Origin: Ischnura elegans
Lineage: Eukaryota > Arthropoda > Insecta > Odonata > Coenagrionidae
DNA length: 64,000 bases
Reading direction: 5' to 3'
Assembly (NCBI RefSeq): GCF_921293095.1
Contig: NC_060258.1
Coordinates: 9,562,607 to 9,626,606, forward strand
Translations under genes and position numbers: made by a program
Shown here: positions 34,128 to 45,318 of the stretch, one piece after another
How positions within the stretch are numbered: the stretch's first letter is position 1
Layout: every line of letters begins with the position of its first letter
Notes under the pieces: generated by a model
What the model was told of the DNA's origin: nothing
Seen by the model: only the letters and a program-made list of their open reading frames with translations
Databases searched by the model: none

Positions 34128-34927
34128 TCACTTCTCCAAGTAACCATGGGATCTTGTGACGTGAGTCATCAACCCTTTGAAGGACGGGAACACTCGCGGG
34201 CAGCCATCAAACTGGCACTCAAACTCCTCGTCCCCCACAGCCTCGTTCCCGGTGGACGGCCTCCGCTCCTCCTCCTTCACCGGCTCCTCTTTCACCCTCG
34301 CCATCTCGACCACAGCACCCCCTTTTCCCCTCCCCTGCCCCTCCGTCCCCTCACGGCTGGGGCCTGACCCATCGCCACTTTTCCTCGACCTTCTCCCTCT
34401 CTTCCCACCCCTGCATTTCCTCTGGTGAAGGAGCAGTATCCGCATGGAGGACGGTTGCATGCCGCAGCGCACGCAACGCAGATTCCGTTGAGGACTCTTC
34501 TCCGCCTCCTTGTGCCCCTCCTCCTTGCCCACCCTCCTGCGGCTCGCGCAACGCCTTTTGTGAGCGTTAAGAGACTGCACGCTCTCCTGTTTTGCGCCAC
34601 ACATCCTGCATTTCAGGCCGCGCAACGGTTCATCCGTTTCCTTCTTCTTCTCCTTCCCACCGTCATCCTCATCCTTAACGACACCAGAATGCGTTGCCTC
34701 CACCCTTGAGCGCTTGGTCTTGGAATGTGCCCGCTTGCGGTGCTCCACGAGGCGGGCGTAGCTGAGGAAAGCCCGCCCACAATCAGCCGCGTGGCACAGG
34801 TATTCCGGTTCCTCAGGCATGGAGGCCGCATCAGGAATATCAAAGGCTGGGGAAGGTTCCACCATCTCCTCATCGTCCCTCAATTCCTCCACAATTTGGC
34901 TGATGGAAGACTTTGCGATCCGCGAAC
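34128..34927 (-). CDS. C2H2 zinc-finger gene, terminal exon (four fingers)
   Basis: Minus-strand exon beginning after acceptor TTCCCTGACAG|GTTCG at 34928 and running 265 codons in phase 1 to TGA (34128-34130). N-terminal acidic stretch EELRDDEEMVEPSPAFDIPD. Finger 1 is CHAADCGRAFLSYARLVEH with a second His five residues on (C-x4-C-x12-H-x4-H). Fingers 2 and 3 are short C2HC types, CRMCGAKQESVQSLNAHK..C and CVRCGMQPSSMRILLLHQ..C. Finger 4 is CQFDGCPRVFPSFKGLMTH just before the end HGYLEK. Lys/Arg-rich linkers and two VKEEP motifs (likely SUMO sites) lie between. Presumed nuclear DNA-binding protein. The open frame to 35114 is intron read-through. No orthologue recognised. Confidence 0.85.
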
Positions 34928-35037
34928 CTGTCAGGGAAAAGGAGAACGACAGACAAAACACATGAATGTGCAAATCAAAGAATGGAGTCAGACGACGTAA
35001 ATAAAATCTGCAAATGCAAGTCAATTCATGTAGATAT

Positions 35038-35500
35038 ACAGGTGGTCCTCGACATTCGTACGTTTCATTCCTGAAAATGTGTACGAATGTCGAATCATCG
35101 AGTTCCATACCCATTAGGGGTTATGTTCCAAAAGAGCGAAATATATGCACTAAAACCATATTTTTTTTACACAGATTTTAATTATATTAACTGATGAATT
35201 AATAAAAATCCTCACATTATATAAATGTCTTCCGAAAATACGCAGAAAATGTAAATATAATTTAAAAAAAAACAAGAACTCCGCTGTGGGTACCAAGTGA
35301 AACTTTTTCCCTGTGTCTAAGTTGACGTTCCACTTACAACGTCCACTATAGGTGAAAAGACATATCAAGAAGCATGACAAAATGCAATTTTTGAACCTTA
35401 ACTCTTGGCACCTTTGAATTTTTACATAATAATTCCTCGGCGGGTGACATCTTATGATCATGTATCTTTCGCAAGTTATCCATGAATTATTATTATTAGT
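35038..35500 (-). mobile_element. Element B-related copy, diverged and truncated
   Basis: TACAGGTGGTCCTCGACATT at the left, followed in inverted B order by GTTCCAAAAGAGCG, AAAATACGCAGAAAATG, GTCCACTATAGGTG and CATATCAAGAAGCATGACAA. More diverged than the three full copies; its other end is not found. Confidence 0.7.
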
Positions 35501-35680
35501 TATTTATTTGAATGGGCAAATCAAAGAATGGACTCTAACGACAGACGACGTAAATAAAATCTGAAAATGCAAGTCAATTCATGTAGATATACAGGCGGTC
35601 CTCGACATTCGTACAATCCACACTTTCGTACGTTTAATTCCTGAAAATGTGTACGAATGTCGAATCATCGAGTTCCATAC

Positions 35681-38076
35681 TACTGTCGGCGTCAAAATGA
35701 TGTGCCGCTGTACTTTGCAAATTTAGATCTGGACTTCAGTGCATGACATAATAATAAATAATACGTCATTTTAAAGAAAATTTTATTTTCAATTCATAAT
35801 TATTTTTTGTTTTATGAAAATTTCAAAAATGTAGACACGCGTGCGCAATAAATGACTCCGCGTACCATAAAATTAGCCGTTTTGTTAACTTCGTAACTCA
35901 ACCTAGGGAAAACTATCACGTTCATAACATTCATCTTTCACAATAAGTTGCAAACATTAATGCAGATTAAAAAAGTGGCTGTTGCATATTTTTATAATTC
36001 ATAATTTGTTGTAAAATAACGAAAATATTTAAACTCCATCTAGTCCTAAATTTTACGCCAAAAGAAAAAATAGAATTGATGGAAACACTTCCCACTTTAT
36101 TTTCAATTTTCCTATGATCCGAAAATACAGGCGGTCCTCGACTTTCGTACATTCAACTTTCGTACAATTCGCACTTTCGTACGTTCAAAATTGACACCTT
36201 TTACTCGACTTTTGTACGCCAAATTCGGACTTTCGGACGTAGGTCTGTAATTTTTTTAAAATTCCCGCAATGTTTATTGCGCATCCCAACATTCAAATGT
36301 TTCAAATGTCAGTATCGGCAGTATATGCGAACCAATGCGAACAATACGAACGTATATAATGAAGGGAATTGTTGGTAATTGACTCTAATCTAGGTGATTT
36401 ATTTGGGGGAGAGACTGCCTGCTATAGGCTCCTTTATCAAGAGAAGAAGAAAGCCTTCATTGAAGATATTTTTCAAAAGAAGTTGACTAGACATCATCGA
36501 ATAGCTTTCAATAAAACTAGTAAGATCTTCTTTCTAATTGTGTTTTTTCGTTTGAGTGCTGTTTAATTCATGTACACCTTCAGCAACGATATTGCACGAA
36601 ATATCACCCGAATTCCGTTTGTCTTTTGTCTTTTTTGAATAACATGCGAAATATACGCGATCACGAATATGTCACCTGCCTAATGTCGAATTTTGGTGTA
36701 AAAATTAAAAGGTATCCAGAGTGCGGGCTCAACAAATACATTTTGTTATGCTTCTTGATATGTCTTTTTATTTATAGTGGACGTGATAAGTGGAATGTCA
36801 ACGTAAACGCCAAGAGGAAGTTTCACTCGATAGCCAACGGAGTTCTTGTTTTTTTTAACTTTTATTTGCATTTTCTGCGTATTTTCGAAAGAAATTAGAT
36901 GATTTGAGGAGTTTTATTAACATATTATAAAAATTAAGTCAATTGAAATGAATTCCGTGAAAAAAAAAAAGGTTTTAGTACGTATATTCCGCTCTTTTGG
37001 AACGTAACCCCTAATTAGTATGGAAGTCAATGGTTCGACTTTCGTACATTCGACTTTCGTACAAGTTTTCGGGAACGCATTGTGTACGAAAGTCGGGGAC
37101 CGCCTGTACGTGAGTTTTATGTAGTGTAGATTGTATATGGACTTAAAAAAAATACGCCGGAGCGGACGAATGCTGCGTTGCCATGTCTTGCGTGCGAAAC
37201 TTTACTTCCTGGTAACCGGTACTAGCCCCACGCAGCCCCGTTTGGCAACATGACATTGATAAAAGTTATTAACATTCACAAATATCAATATTTTTATATA
37301 TTATAGATCATAGAAAATTTGCAAATAAATTAAGAAGTTTTCTATCAATTTTATCTTTTCTTTCGGGGTAAAATGTAGGACTAGATAGAGCTTTAACATT
37401 TACGTTATTTTACAACAAAATATGCGTTCTAAAAAATACGCAAAAGCCATTTTATTAATCTGCATTAATGTTTGCAACTTACTGTGGAAGATGATTGTTG
37501 TAGATGAAGTAGTTTTCCCTGGGTAGGGTTACAAAGTTCACGAAGTTGACAAAACAGCTAATTTTATGGCGCGCGGAGTTATTTGTTGCACTTGCATATC
37601 TTGAATTTAGATTTTTTCCGTAAACAAAAAATATATCAGAATTGAAAATAAATTAGGAAGTGTTTCTACCAATTTTATTTTTTCTTTTGGCGTAAAATTT
37701 AGGACTAGATAAAGTTTAAACATTTTTGTTATTTTACAACAAAAGATGAATTATAAAAATACGCAACGGCCATTTTATTAATCTGCATTAATGTTTGCAA
37801 CTTATTGTGAAAGATGAATGTTGTGAACGTGATAGTTTTCCCTAGGGTGAGTTACAAAGTTCACGAAGTTGACAAAACGGCTAATTTTATGGTGCGCGGA
37901 GTCATTTATTGCGCTAGCGTGTCTACATTTTTGAAATTTTCATAAAACAAAAAATAATTATGAATTGAAAATAAAATTTTCTTTAAAATGACGTATTATT
38001 TATTATTATGGCATGCACAGAAGTCCAGATCTAAATTTGCAAAGTACAGCGGCACATCATTTTGACGCCGACAGTA
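35681..38076. mobile_element. Element C: long inverted repeats, with B nested
   Basis: TACTGTCGGCGTCAAAATGA at 35681 and its reverse complement ending 38076, TA at each end. The arms are over 400 bp (35681-36115 against 37625-38076). A further partial copy of the arm at 37300-37625 is tandem to the right arm. The left arm holds B copy 2 (36128-37106). No transposase; 37130-37270 is unique sequence. Confidence 0.8.
36128..37106 (+). mobile_element. Element B copy 2, nested in element C
   Basis: CAGGCGGTCCTCGACTTTCG to CGAAAGTCGGGGACCGCCTG with TA at 36126-36127 and 37107-37108. It is very similar to copy 1, including the decayed frames around GDLFGGETACYRLLYQEKKK and SGRDKWNVNVNAKRKFHS. The high similarity suggests recent activity compared with its host element C. 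Confidence 0.87.
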
Positions 38077-38102
38077 ATTACTGTCTGTAAAAAAAAGCAA
38101 GA

Positions 38103-39103
38103 TACAGTGAGTCCTCGTTTAACGTTGTTGATTCGTTCCTGAAAAACTCGACGTTAAGCGAAACAACGTTAAACGATGCAGTGTTTCCCATAAGAAACAA
38201 TGTAAAAAATTTAAATTGGTTCTTAACAATCCATTTCTTCGTAAAGAATCCAGAATTTCCCGGGCGAGAATCCAAGGAGGCCAATTATCGGAGCCGTAAC
38301 TTTAAGCAGACTTCGTAACCAATCGGGAGACACCTGAATCAGGCCAAAATGAAAAAACATCTGAATCTGACACTCGGAAGCACGAGGATGAAGGGCGAGT
38401 CAATTTTCGTGATGATATGAATTCTTTAACACGGCAGAAATCGCGAGAAATATTCATTAAAGATTATTCACTTCAGCATGATAATGATTCATTCGAAAAG
38501 AAACGAATTTCCATAACGAAAAGGTTGGGACGTAGGCATTATTAAATGAAATATAAAAACTAAAAAGAAAGTATTTTAATGGCGAAACATCGATATTTTC
38601 AGTAAAAGAAGAAATTTTAATTGTAAAAACTCGACCTGCAAACCTAAAACTCGACCGATCTCTCCAGCAGTTGCACCTTCTTCAATTCTTTTAATAATAC
38701 CAAGTTTTTGTTCTAATATCGCCGTTTTTTCATCACGTCAGAAGAACCACCAGGATAGCCACTCTTCTTCGTGGACATTTTTTTTGGTTGGCATCAGAAA
38801 AATATACGGATAATGGGTAAATGAAGCGATAATTATTCGCTTGGATGCATATTTAACATACGCTACCCACGCCAACCTTTTCTGTCGAACGAAAATTACC
38901 AATCGCATTAATTTAGTAATATTTACTATACATCAGATGCGCTTGCGTCCTATTCGCCATTCATTTTTTTTTTCATCGCGCATAATTTGAACAACGTTAT
39001 CGCGAAGCAATAACGACGTTAAATGATCAAGGGTTTCAATTTTTGGACAACGTTATCGTGAAACAACGTTAAACGGGACGACGTTAAACGAGGACACACT
39101 GTA
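38103..39103 (+). mobile_element. Element D (TA-flanked)
   Basis: TACAGTGAGTCCTCGTTTAA on the left, ACGTTAAACGAGGACACACT ending in GTA on the right. Repeated ACGTTAAACG words on both sides. It shares its first 14 bases with element F but is otherwise different. A decayed minus-strand frame near 38690-38790 resembles a helix-turn-helix start but is too short to call. Confidence 0.75.
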
Positions 39104-39500
39104 CTCGAGTTTGAGGAGCTCAAGCGTCTACATGAAGCAATCGATTTCAATGCAACGAAAAGCATACGAAGGAGAATTTAGTTCTACGATATATCATGTA
39201 CCTTAAAAATTCTTCGGCTAAATAGTATTTCCTGTACTTAATTTTTTCTCAAAAAAGTACCCGTTTTTTGCGCGTAAAATCAAGTTGCCCAACTTTGAGC
39301 GCTTGGCATTCCCGTAGTTTTCGCTCCTATAACTTGCAATTTCGATATAAAGAAGCCACATCTATTGCTAGCAGTTTGCCGAAAACAAATTGTTTATACC
39401 ATAAAAATTAACGGAGTTGTTGTAATCAACGCAAACCTCTGCTAACCTCCGCATTGAAATCGATTGCTTCATTTAGACGCTAGAGCTCCTCAAACTCGAG
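39104..39500. mobile_element. Element P, 50-bp inverted repeats
   Basis: CTCGAGTTTGAGGAGCTCAA at 39103 and its inverted mate ending 39500, with AGCAATCGATTTCAATGC in both arms. About 400 bp, non-coding. Confidence 0.75.
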
Positions 39501-40090
39501 TACAGTGCAACCTCGATATAACGACACCCCACGGTGCACTAATAAACACTCGTTATAGCGAATTGTCGCTTTACAGGAGGTGGAGCAAATAATAGTCAAT
39601 ATACCTGTTGCGAACAGATATACAGGAACAGGAGTGGTGTGGCGACAGATAAACATCCATCCGATAAACGTAAGCATAAATCCAGACGAAAGGCGATGTT
39701 TTTTTGCATCACTAAATTTCCTTACTATCAAATAACGACTAACTATTCAAACAATTTATAAGCGCCGCACTGAATAAAAATCATGCAAAGCATTGTTTCG
39801 TCAATCATTATATTTATCGAACGACAGTTTACCACATAAATTTGAGACTGAGCACTCCATTAACTTCATTTCTAACAGATCGCTAGCAATTGCAGAGGTT
39901 AAGGAGTCTTGATGAAAGTTTTTCCGGCGGTGAAACCCTCGCTAATGCGAGAGCCAACACCGAAAGGGTCTCGTAAAAACAAATTTTTTAACACGCTTAG
40001 TATAGGGTCAATTGACGGTGCATCGGCTATCTCTCGTAATAGCGGGGGTGTCGCTATAGCCCGTACTCGCTTTAACGAGGTTCCACTGTA
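39501..40090 (+). mobile_element. Element E copy 3
   Basis: TACAGTGCAACCTCGATATA to AACGAGGTTCCACTGTA. 590 bp, with a short internal deletion relative to copy 2; all family words are present (CCCCACGGTGCACTAATAAA, GGTGAAACCCTCGCTAATGC). Confidence 0.85.
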
Positions 40091-40151
40091 TCTTGCTTTT
40101 TTTTACAGACAGTAGGGGTTATGTTCAAAAAGAGCTAAATATACAGGGTGT

Positions 40152-40239
40152 CCCAAATAATTTGTGTATTATGAATATGTACACTAATGGTGGGTAACGA
40201 ATCGCAATCAATGCCTTTCGTTTTCTTTGATGAAGGAAA
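40152..40239 (+). repeat. MITE-A right-end fragment
   Basis: AAATAATTTGTGTATTATGA through GGTGGGTAACGAATCGC to GGAAACTACCCTATT. Only the last 88 bp of MITE-A. It is followed at 40291-40345 by a G/C homopolymer tract next to GGTACGCCCCTG, a dispersed transposon-end type. Confidence 0.8.
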
Positions 40240-41238
40240 CTACCCTATTCAGCACAGATGTTGCTTAAAGACTTTTCTGATTTTTGCTTCTAGGGGGGGG
40301 GGAGGCAGCTGCTCCCCCCCTTCCCCTTGCTCGGTACGCCCCTGTCAACAGGCAGATTCTACCACAACTACTGGCTAAGATATGATTTATTTTTGTAGAG
40401 TGCACGATGGAAAATTTTTACATTTTTTGTCATGCTTGCGACCCTGCTGTATGAATATGGTGTATAGCTGAGGGTTAATAATTTGTGTACAAGTACAATT
40501 TCATGTGCTTTAACTTCCTACCGAATTTCAAGTAAATCAAAGAGGTGGGATTGAAAAGTCCACTTTTCTGTGATGATTTGGCAAGGAATGACACTTCTGG
40601 AAAAATATACAAGGTTCTATACATTTATCTTGACCACCCGAAAAAACTTTTTGTCCAGAGGCAAATTCAATAATGTGTCAAGCAAATGCTCATTAGCCGT
40701 CACGGGGGACATTAATCAGCATGATTGCCTTCCTTGCAGCTATGTTAATTACAAAGATATGGCACCCTAGACGTGGACGCGGTTGTGGTCCCAGGCTCAA
40801 AGTGACTTTTGTGTTATGTTTTGACTTGCTTTCTGTGCATTACCAGGAAGCTTAACAAAATGCAATTTTTGAATCCTAACTTTTGATACCTTTAAATTTT
40901 TACATCAGAATTCCTGGACGGGTGATATCTCGTCACAGTGTACCTTGTGATCACATATCTTTCGCACGTTATTCAAAATAAGACATGATGAATTTGTATG
41001 ATATTTCGTGCAATATCGTTGCTTAAGGAGTACATGTCGTGCATGAATTAAACAGCACCCAAACGGAAAAACACTTTTAGAGAGAAGCACTTTATTTTAT
41101 TAATTTTATTGAAATCTTTTTGTAGGTATCTTTATTGAAAAAAACTTCATTAAAAAATCCATCCTGTGAAATTCCCCTTGGAATACATAGATGCAAATGA
41201 CGCAAAGCAGTTATTCGAGTTTTTGACCCTGTTCCACC

Positions 41239-41905
41239 AATAGGGTAGTTTCCTTCATCAAAGAAAACAAAAGGCAATAATTGCGATTCGTTACCCACCA
41301 TTAGTGTATTCATAATATACAAATTATTTCGTTTTATAAATGCCGGTTTAGACGAATGGCAATAGTCCATTTTTATCCTCATTTGAAAAGGGACAAATTG
41401 GCACCCATGCGATGCCACTCCACGTGACGTCACAGGGACCTAGTTTCTATACGAGTACATAGGAGTTATACATCGTCTGAGGTTACCAATGCATGCATGA
41501 GGCGCAGAGCTCAGGGAAACATGTCTTAATAATCACTTATTAAAACTGGCTAAGGTCGGAAAGTTTTCCTCGTTTGATAAGGTATTAATAATCCTTATTC
41601 AAGCCAAGCGCTACCAGCCAGCAGGGTACTAGGCTACCCGCTGGCAGCCTGCGACGTATCAGCGCTAAGCCTCGCCTCAAGGTCACCTCACCGGGCGGAG
41701 GGGGAACCAGAAATACGACGTACGGAGAGATTTCCCGGCATTCATACTTAAGCGTTGCGTTTTTGCGCGCTTGAAAATTTTCACTTTCATTTATTCGCGA
41801 AAAAAAGATATTGTCATTTAAAAATCTAAAAGCGTGAAATACGTACTCCAGGAGTAATAATCTTTCGATTAAGGCAATAAAAAAATAATAGGAAACCACC
41901 CTATT
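41239..41905 (-). mobile_element. MITE-A copy 4 (complete, inverted)
   Basis: AATAGGGTAGTTTCCTTCAT to GGAAACCACCCTATT, 667 bp, both TIRs intact; best reference copy in the window. It includes CACGTGACGTCACAGGGACC, a palindromic TGACGTCA site. Frames inside are not conserved between copies. 41906-42425 is AT-rich and without features. Confidence 0.9.
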
Positions 41906-42425
41906 TTAAAAATCAGAAAAAAATTAAGATTATACTTTAAGGTAGGGGTAACAACATATATTTTTTTCGGCGTGTCTATTGTTTCTTAAAATTTTCAATT
42001 TAATTTTGAATATTTCAAACTTACGTAAAAGTTTAGTTTTCAGTTCAAAAATTTTGAAAAAAATCAGGATGGTAGACCATAACAGTATACACAATTTAAA
42101 TTCAAGAAAACAATTTTACAGATATAAAAACTGGAGATATGGTTAAAAAACTAAAAATCGCGTTTTAATTTTTTCTGGGGTTATTTTCTGGGTCTGAAAC
42201 TTTGAGAAAACACATAATTTTGGATGCACTTTAAGTGTATATTTTTTATTTCTCAAAATATCGGGGGCACTTTTCGCCATCTTAACCTGCTTGACCCTTT
42301 GTTATCGTAAAATCATTACGTAAATTTCAGTGATGTGCAAGTAATAAGTCATAAGTAACTAACTCCCACATTCCTTGGAAATCTGTTATTTAGACAATAC
42401 ATATTATTATATACACAATAAATTA

Positions 42426-43029
42426 CAGTGTGTCCCGAGTGACCCGAAGAATGACCCGATTTTAAATAAGATTATTTATTAGGAAGAAGGGCTTAACATC
42501 AACACATTGTATACGAAATTACTCACAAAAGACAAAAGTTTATAAAAAACCATCATTAATGTTCAATATGTCCTCCATTGGCTGCGCGGACGACATCTAG
42601 CCGATAGCTGAATTCATCCCAAATTGAGTGTAAGATGTCTTCTGTCACTGAAGCTACAGCAGCTGATATTCATGTTTTTAGTTCATCAATGTCAGGAGGT
42701 AAGGGAGGTACGTAAACATTTCCCAAAAGGAAAAAAATCGCATAATGTTATGTCAGGGGACCGAGGAGGCCAAGAGTGTAAAGCTTGGTCTCGCGGTCCT
42801 GTACGTCATCTTCAGCGAGACTGGCTGCACCTTTTTGTTAGACCTAATTGTTAGACCAATGGTCTGAGGGGTGCACGCTCCACATCAGTGCTCACAGTGA
42901 CATTCAGCGGATTTTTCTAAAACTCTAAACAATGCCGATCACATCTGGCGCTGTTTCGCTTGCCTAGTGACATTTGTTTCAATATTATTACAAGTTAAAA
43001 TCGGGTCATTCTTTTTGGGACAGACTGTA
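42426..43029 (-). mobile_element. Tc1/mariner-superfamily remnant with transposase tail
   Basis: TACAGTGTGTCCCGAGTGAC on the left and TTTTGGGACAGACTGTA on the right are inverted ends. The minus strand at 42555-42720 reads NVYVPPLPPDIDELKT, then a stop, then AAVASVTEDILHSIWDEFSY and RLDVVRAANGGHIEH. This is the C-terminal end of a DDE (DD-x-D) transposase of the Tc1/mariner superfamily. Only the tail is present, with stops. Confidence 0.75.
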
Positions 43030-43031
43030 TA

Positions 43032-44478
43032 TTAGGCGTGCAACTAAGTTCCCGCTATTTGTCAATAGATGGCTCTAGCAGTGATTACTGGTTTACTTTT
43101 TGACGCAATGGAAAAGTCACGAATCAAGCTGAGACATTTGGTAAGCAAACCGCTCGACAACAATGGCCAGTTTTTGTTCAGCTTCATATCCTTATTGTTG
43201 TGTGAAAATGTCGGAGTTTGTGCCAGGTGACCGTCATTTGCGGGGAGCGTTTACTTTCTTCTTTCACTCGAAGAGAACAGAGGCTGTAGTGCATCGAGAG
43301 CTCCAAATGGTTTAACGGAGATGCTGCTCTAACAAGGAGACATCACCAAAGTGATGTTCAGGATCTGGATGCGGATGCTATTTTCTGAAACTATACAGGT
43401 AAGGTAGAAAAAGTGTCACGGCTTTCTTCCACATAGACCCGGGTTCGAGAGATACTCGCTTGTAAAAATTTCGCGCAGCATCACATCCATTGAGTAATCT
43501 CCATCGGTCAAATACGGCCATGGCGGTGTGGTCTAGGGCGGTAGACATTAAACCTGTATAAAGTGTCTAGGGACCGAGTCCCAGTGTCGGAAATAGTTTT
43601 TCTCTCTTCTAATTTTTGAAATCACTGTTGCATTTTATCCCCATTTGTTTTATTTAGTTACTTCACGATTTTTTAAAATTTAATATCTATTTTTGGATTT
43701 TAAACAAAACTCCTAATTGTGCCTTACCACGCAAATTAGAGGGCGAATATCTCTCGAGCCCGGGCCTATGTGGAATGACATTTTTTCTACTTTACCTATA
43801 TAGTTTCAGAAAATAACATCCGAATGTAGATCCCGAACATCACTTTGGTGACGTCTCCTTGTGAGTGAAACAACATGCCGTGATTGCTTCCGTCACTTCA
43901 AAGACAGTCATTCCAATGTTGACGTGAGGGAACACCAAAAACCTTCGAGACGCTGTATTGGAGGCATTGCTCAATGAAGATCAGTACCAAACTCAACAAG
44001 ACCTTGCTTATGCATTAAGAGTTACCCACCAATCCATTTCCAAGTCATTGGATGCATTGGGATTTGTGCAAAAGCAAGGAACTTGGATTCCTTATGATTC
44101 TACAGCATGACAACGCTCGACCCTACATTGCAAAACCTGTTAAAACCTACCTGTAAACGCTCAAATGGGAAGTCCTGACCTCCCCCCACTGTATTCCCCA
44201 GATATTACGCCGTCCGATTATTACTTGTTCTGTTTTATGGTACAAGGTCTGACTGATCTGCAGTTGTGTTCATACGAGGACACCAAAAAAATGGCATGAT
44301 TCATGGGTAGCCTCAAAAAATGAAAAGTTTTACTGTTATGGTATTGGCCTCTGCCACCTTGACGGGGAAAAGTTGTAGCCAGCGATGGGCAATACTTTGA
44401 ATGATTCATTTATAACCATTTTTTCAGCTAAAGATGTATTTTAGTTCAAAAAACAGCGGGAAATTAGTTGCGTACCTA
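43032..44478 (+). pseudogene. mariner element with decayed transposase
   Basis: Ends TTAGGCGTGCAACTAAGTTC and, inverted, TAGGTACGCAACTAATTTCC. Readable pieces: MSEFVPGDRHLRGAFTFFFH at 43209, CFRHFKDSHSNVDV (43884), then, frame-shifted, PKTFETLYWRHCSMKISTK-type sequence with a second frame giving AYALRVTHQSISKSLDALGF, LHDNARPYIAKPVKTYL with a catalytic Asp, and YSPDITPSDYYLF with the third. Element K (43332-43862) is inserted between helix-turn-helix parts. Many frameshifts and an internal deletion between GTWIPYD and the HDNARP block. Inactive. Confidence 0.82.
43332..43862. mobile_element. Element K copy 1 (foldback with tRNA-like core)
   Basis: ACAAGGAGACATCACCAAAG at the left and the inverted CTTTGGTGACGTCTCCTTGT at the right; arms run about 110 bp with GGTAAGGTAGAAAAAGTG and CACATAG.CCCGGGTTCGAG. 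The middle holds a tRNA-like sequence at 43519-43590 (GCGGTGTGGTCTAGGGCGGT, then CCGAGTCCCAGTGTCGG). Inserted in the mariner transposase. Confidence 0.78.
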
Positions 44479-44893
44479 GTACAATATCCTAAAGTAATAA
44501 ATAAAACTTATAAACAATTTAGTCTTTCACCTTGAACAGAAACTTTGGTTGGTAAACTCTTGAGTGTGTCCATGAAATAATAGTAATATATAACTTCATA
44601 GCATAGAAAAGGAATTGATTAGAAACATTCAGAAAAACAGCTGTAAATTCAATCAGCAAACGTGGCTGCTACACATACTGCTATAAAAATCTGATATTCA
44701 AGGACACAAATATTAAGCAGAACATTAATAATACCGATCAAAAGGACCGCCCTGGCACTTTTTAGTAAATCAGCAAATATTTCATAGTTCATTAGGCCAA
44801 TAACAAAAATTTTTGACGCGTATTTTGAGGATAAAAATTCATTAATAGCCACCAAATATCAATCATTTCATTTTTCAAGATAAAGTTTTATTT

Positions 44894-45139
44894 TTGTTAA
44901 AAAAACAGTGGGACTTAGTTGCACACCTAACAGTTATGATGGATCTGTCTCACGTTTTTCTAAGGGGTTTTTTAAAATCCCATGTTTATTTGAACCGTCC
45001 AAGGACCCTACAAGATTTAAAGAACAACATCCAGGAAGAAATTGCCAACAGAACGCCTGCAATGCTTGAAAAGGTCATTACAAATACCAGAAATCGGTAT
45101 ACTCAATTGAATCATGAATGGAAGACGTCATCTACGTGA
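44894..45139 (+). pseudogene. Second Tc1/mariner-superfamily transposase tail
   Basis: The frame from about 44935 reads DLSHVFLRGFLKSHVYLNRP, then RTLQDLKNNIQEEIANRTPA and MLEKVITNTRNRYTQ, ending at TGA 45137-45139. This is the usual end of such DDE transposases (the xxFLWGFLKxxVY block and the following helix). The sequence before it (44882-44931, ACTTAGTTGCACACCTAA) is another mariner end. Truncated at the 5' side. Confidence 0.75.
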
Positions 45140-45318
45140 TTTGATCTTCAAGACTATTAAAAAAAAACTTAAGGTATGCACCTACGTTGCAATAACCAAA
45201 TAAAAATTTTCCAATTCATACACTGCGTTTCATTAAGTTTTAAGAAAAGGAAGTTATGCTGCCGCACCCTGTACTTTGCAGGAAACCTGAGAATTTTTCC
45301 TGCCAATGATGGAACCCC

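Larger units (their letters stand above)
38077..40113. mobile_element. Inverted-repeat ends (Q) enclosing D, P and E
   Basis: ACTGTCTGTAAAAAAAAGCA at 38079 and the exact reverse complement at 40091-40113 face each other. D (38103-39103), P (39104-39500) and E copy 3 (39501-40090) fill the space with no bases left over, so several TA-targeting elements inserted into each other's ends. Confidence 0.7.
35593..41170 (-). mobile_element. Element B copy 3, broken by a stack of insertions
   Basis: Three pieces of one inverted B-like copy are spread over 5.6 kb: 35593-35682 (TACAGGCGGTCCTCGACATT ... GAGTTCCATAC), 40112-40150 (TAGGGGTTATGTTCAAAAAG) and about 40836-41170 (AAGCTTAACAAAATGCAATT ... ACTTTATTTTATTAATTTTA). 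Between them lie element C with B copy 2 inside, an inverted-repeat element holding D, P and E, and a MITE-A end. 40345-40835 is unassigned. Confidence 0.65.

Noticed and set aside
34292..34873. Long overlapping frames on both strands over the zinc-finger exon
   Set aside because: They arise from the GC-rich, low-complexity coding sequence of 34128-34927; they show no finger or other motif.
40285..40345. G/C homopolymer tract as G-quadruplex or promoter element
   Set aside because: The flanking GGTACGCCCCTG type is a dispersed transposon end; similar tracts at 7025 and 52655 belong to repeats.
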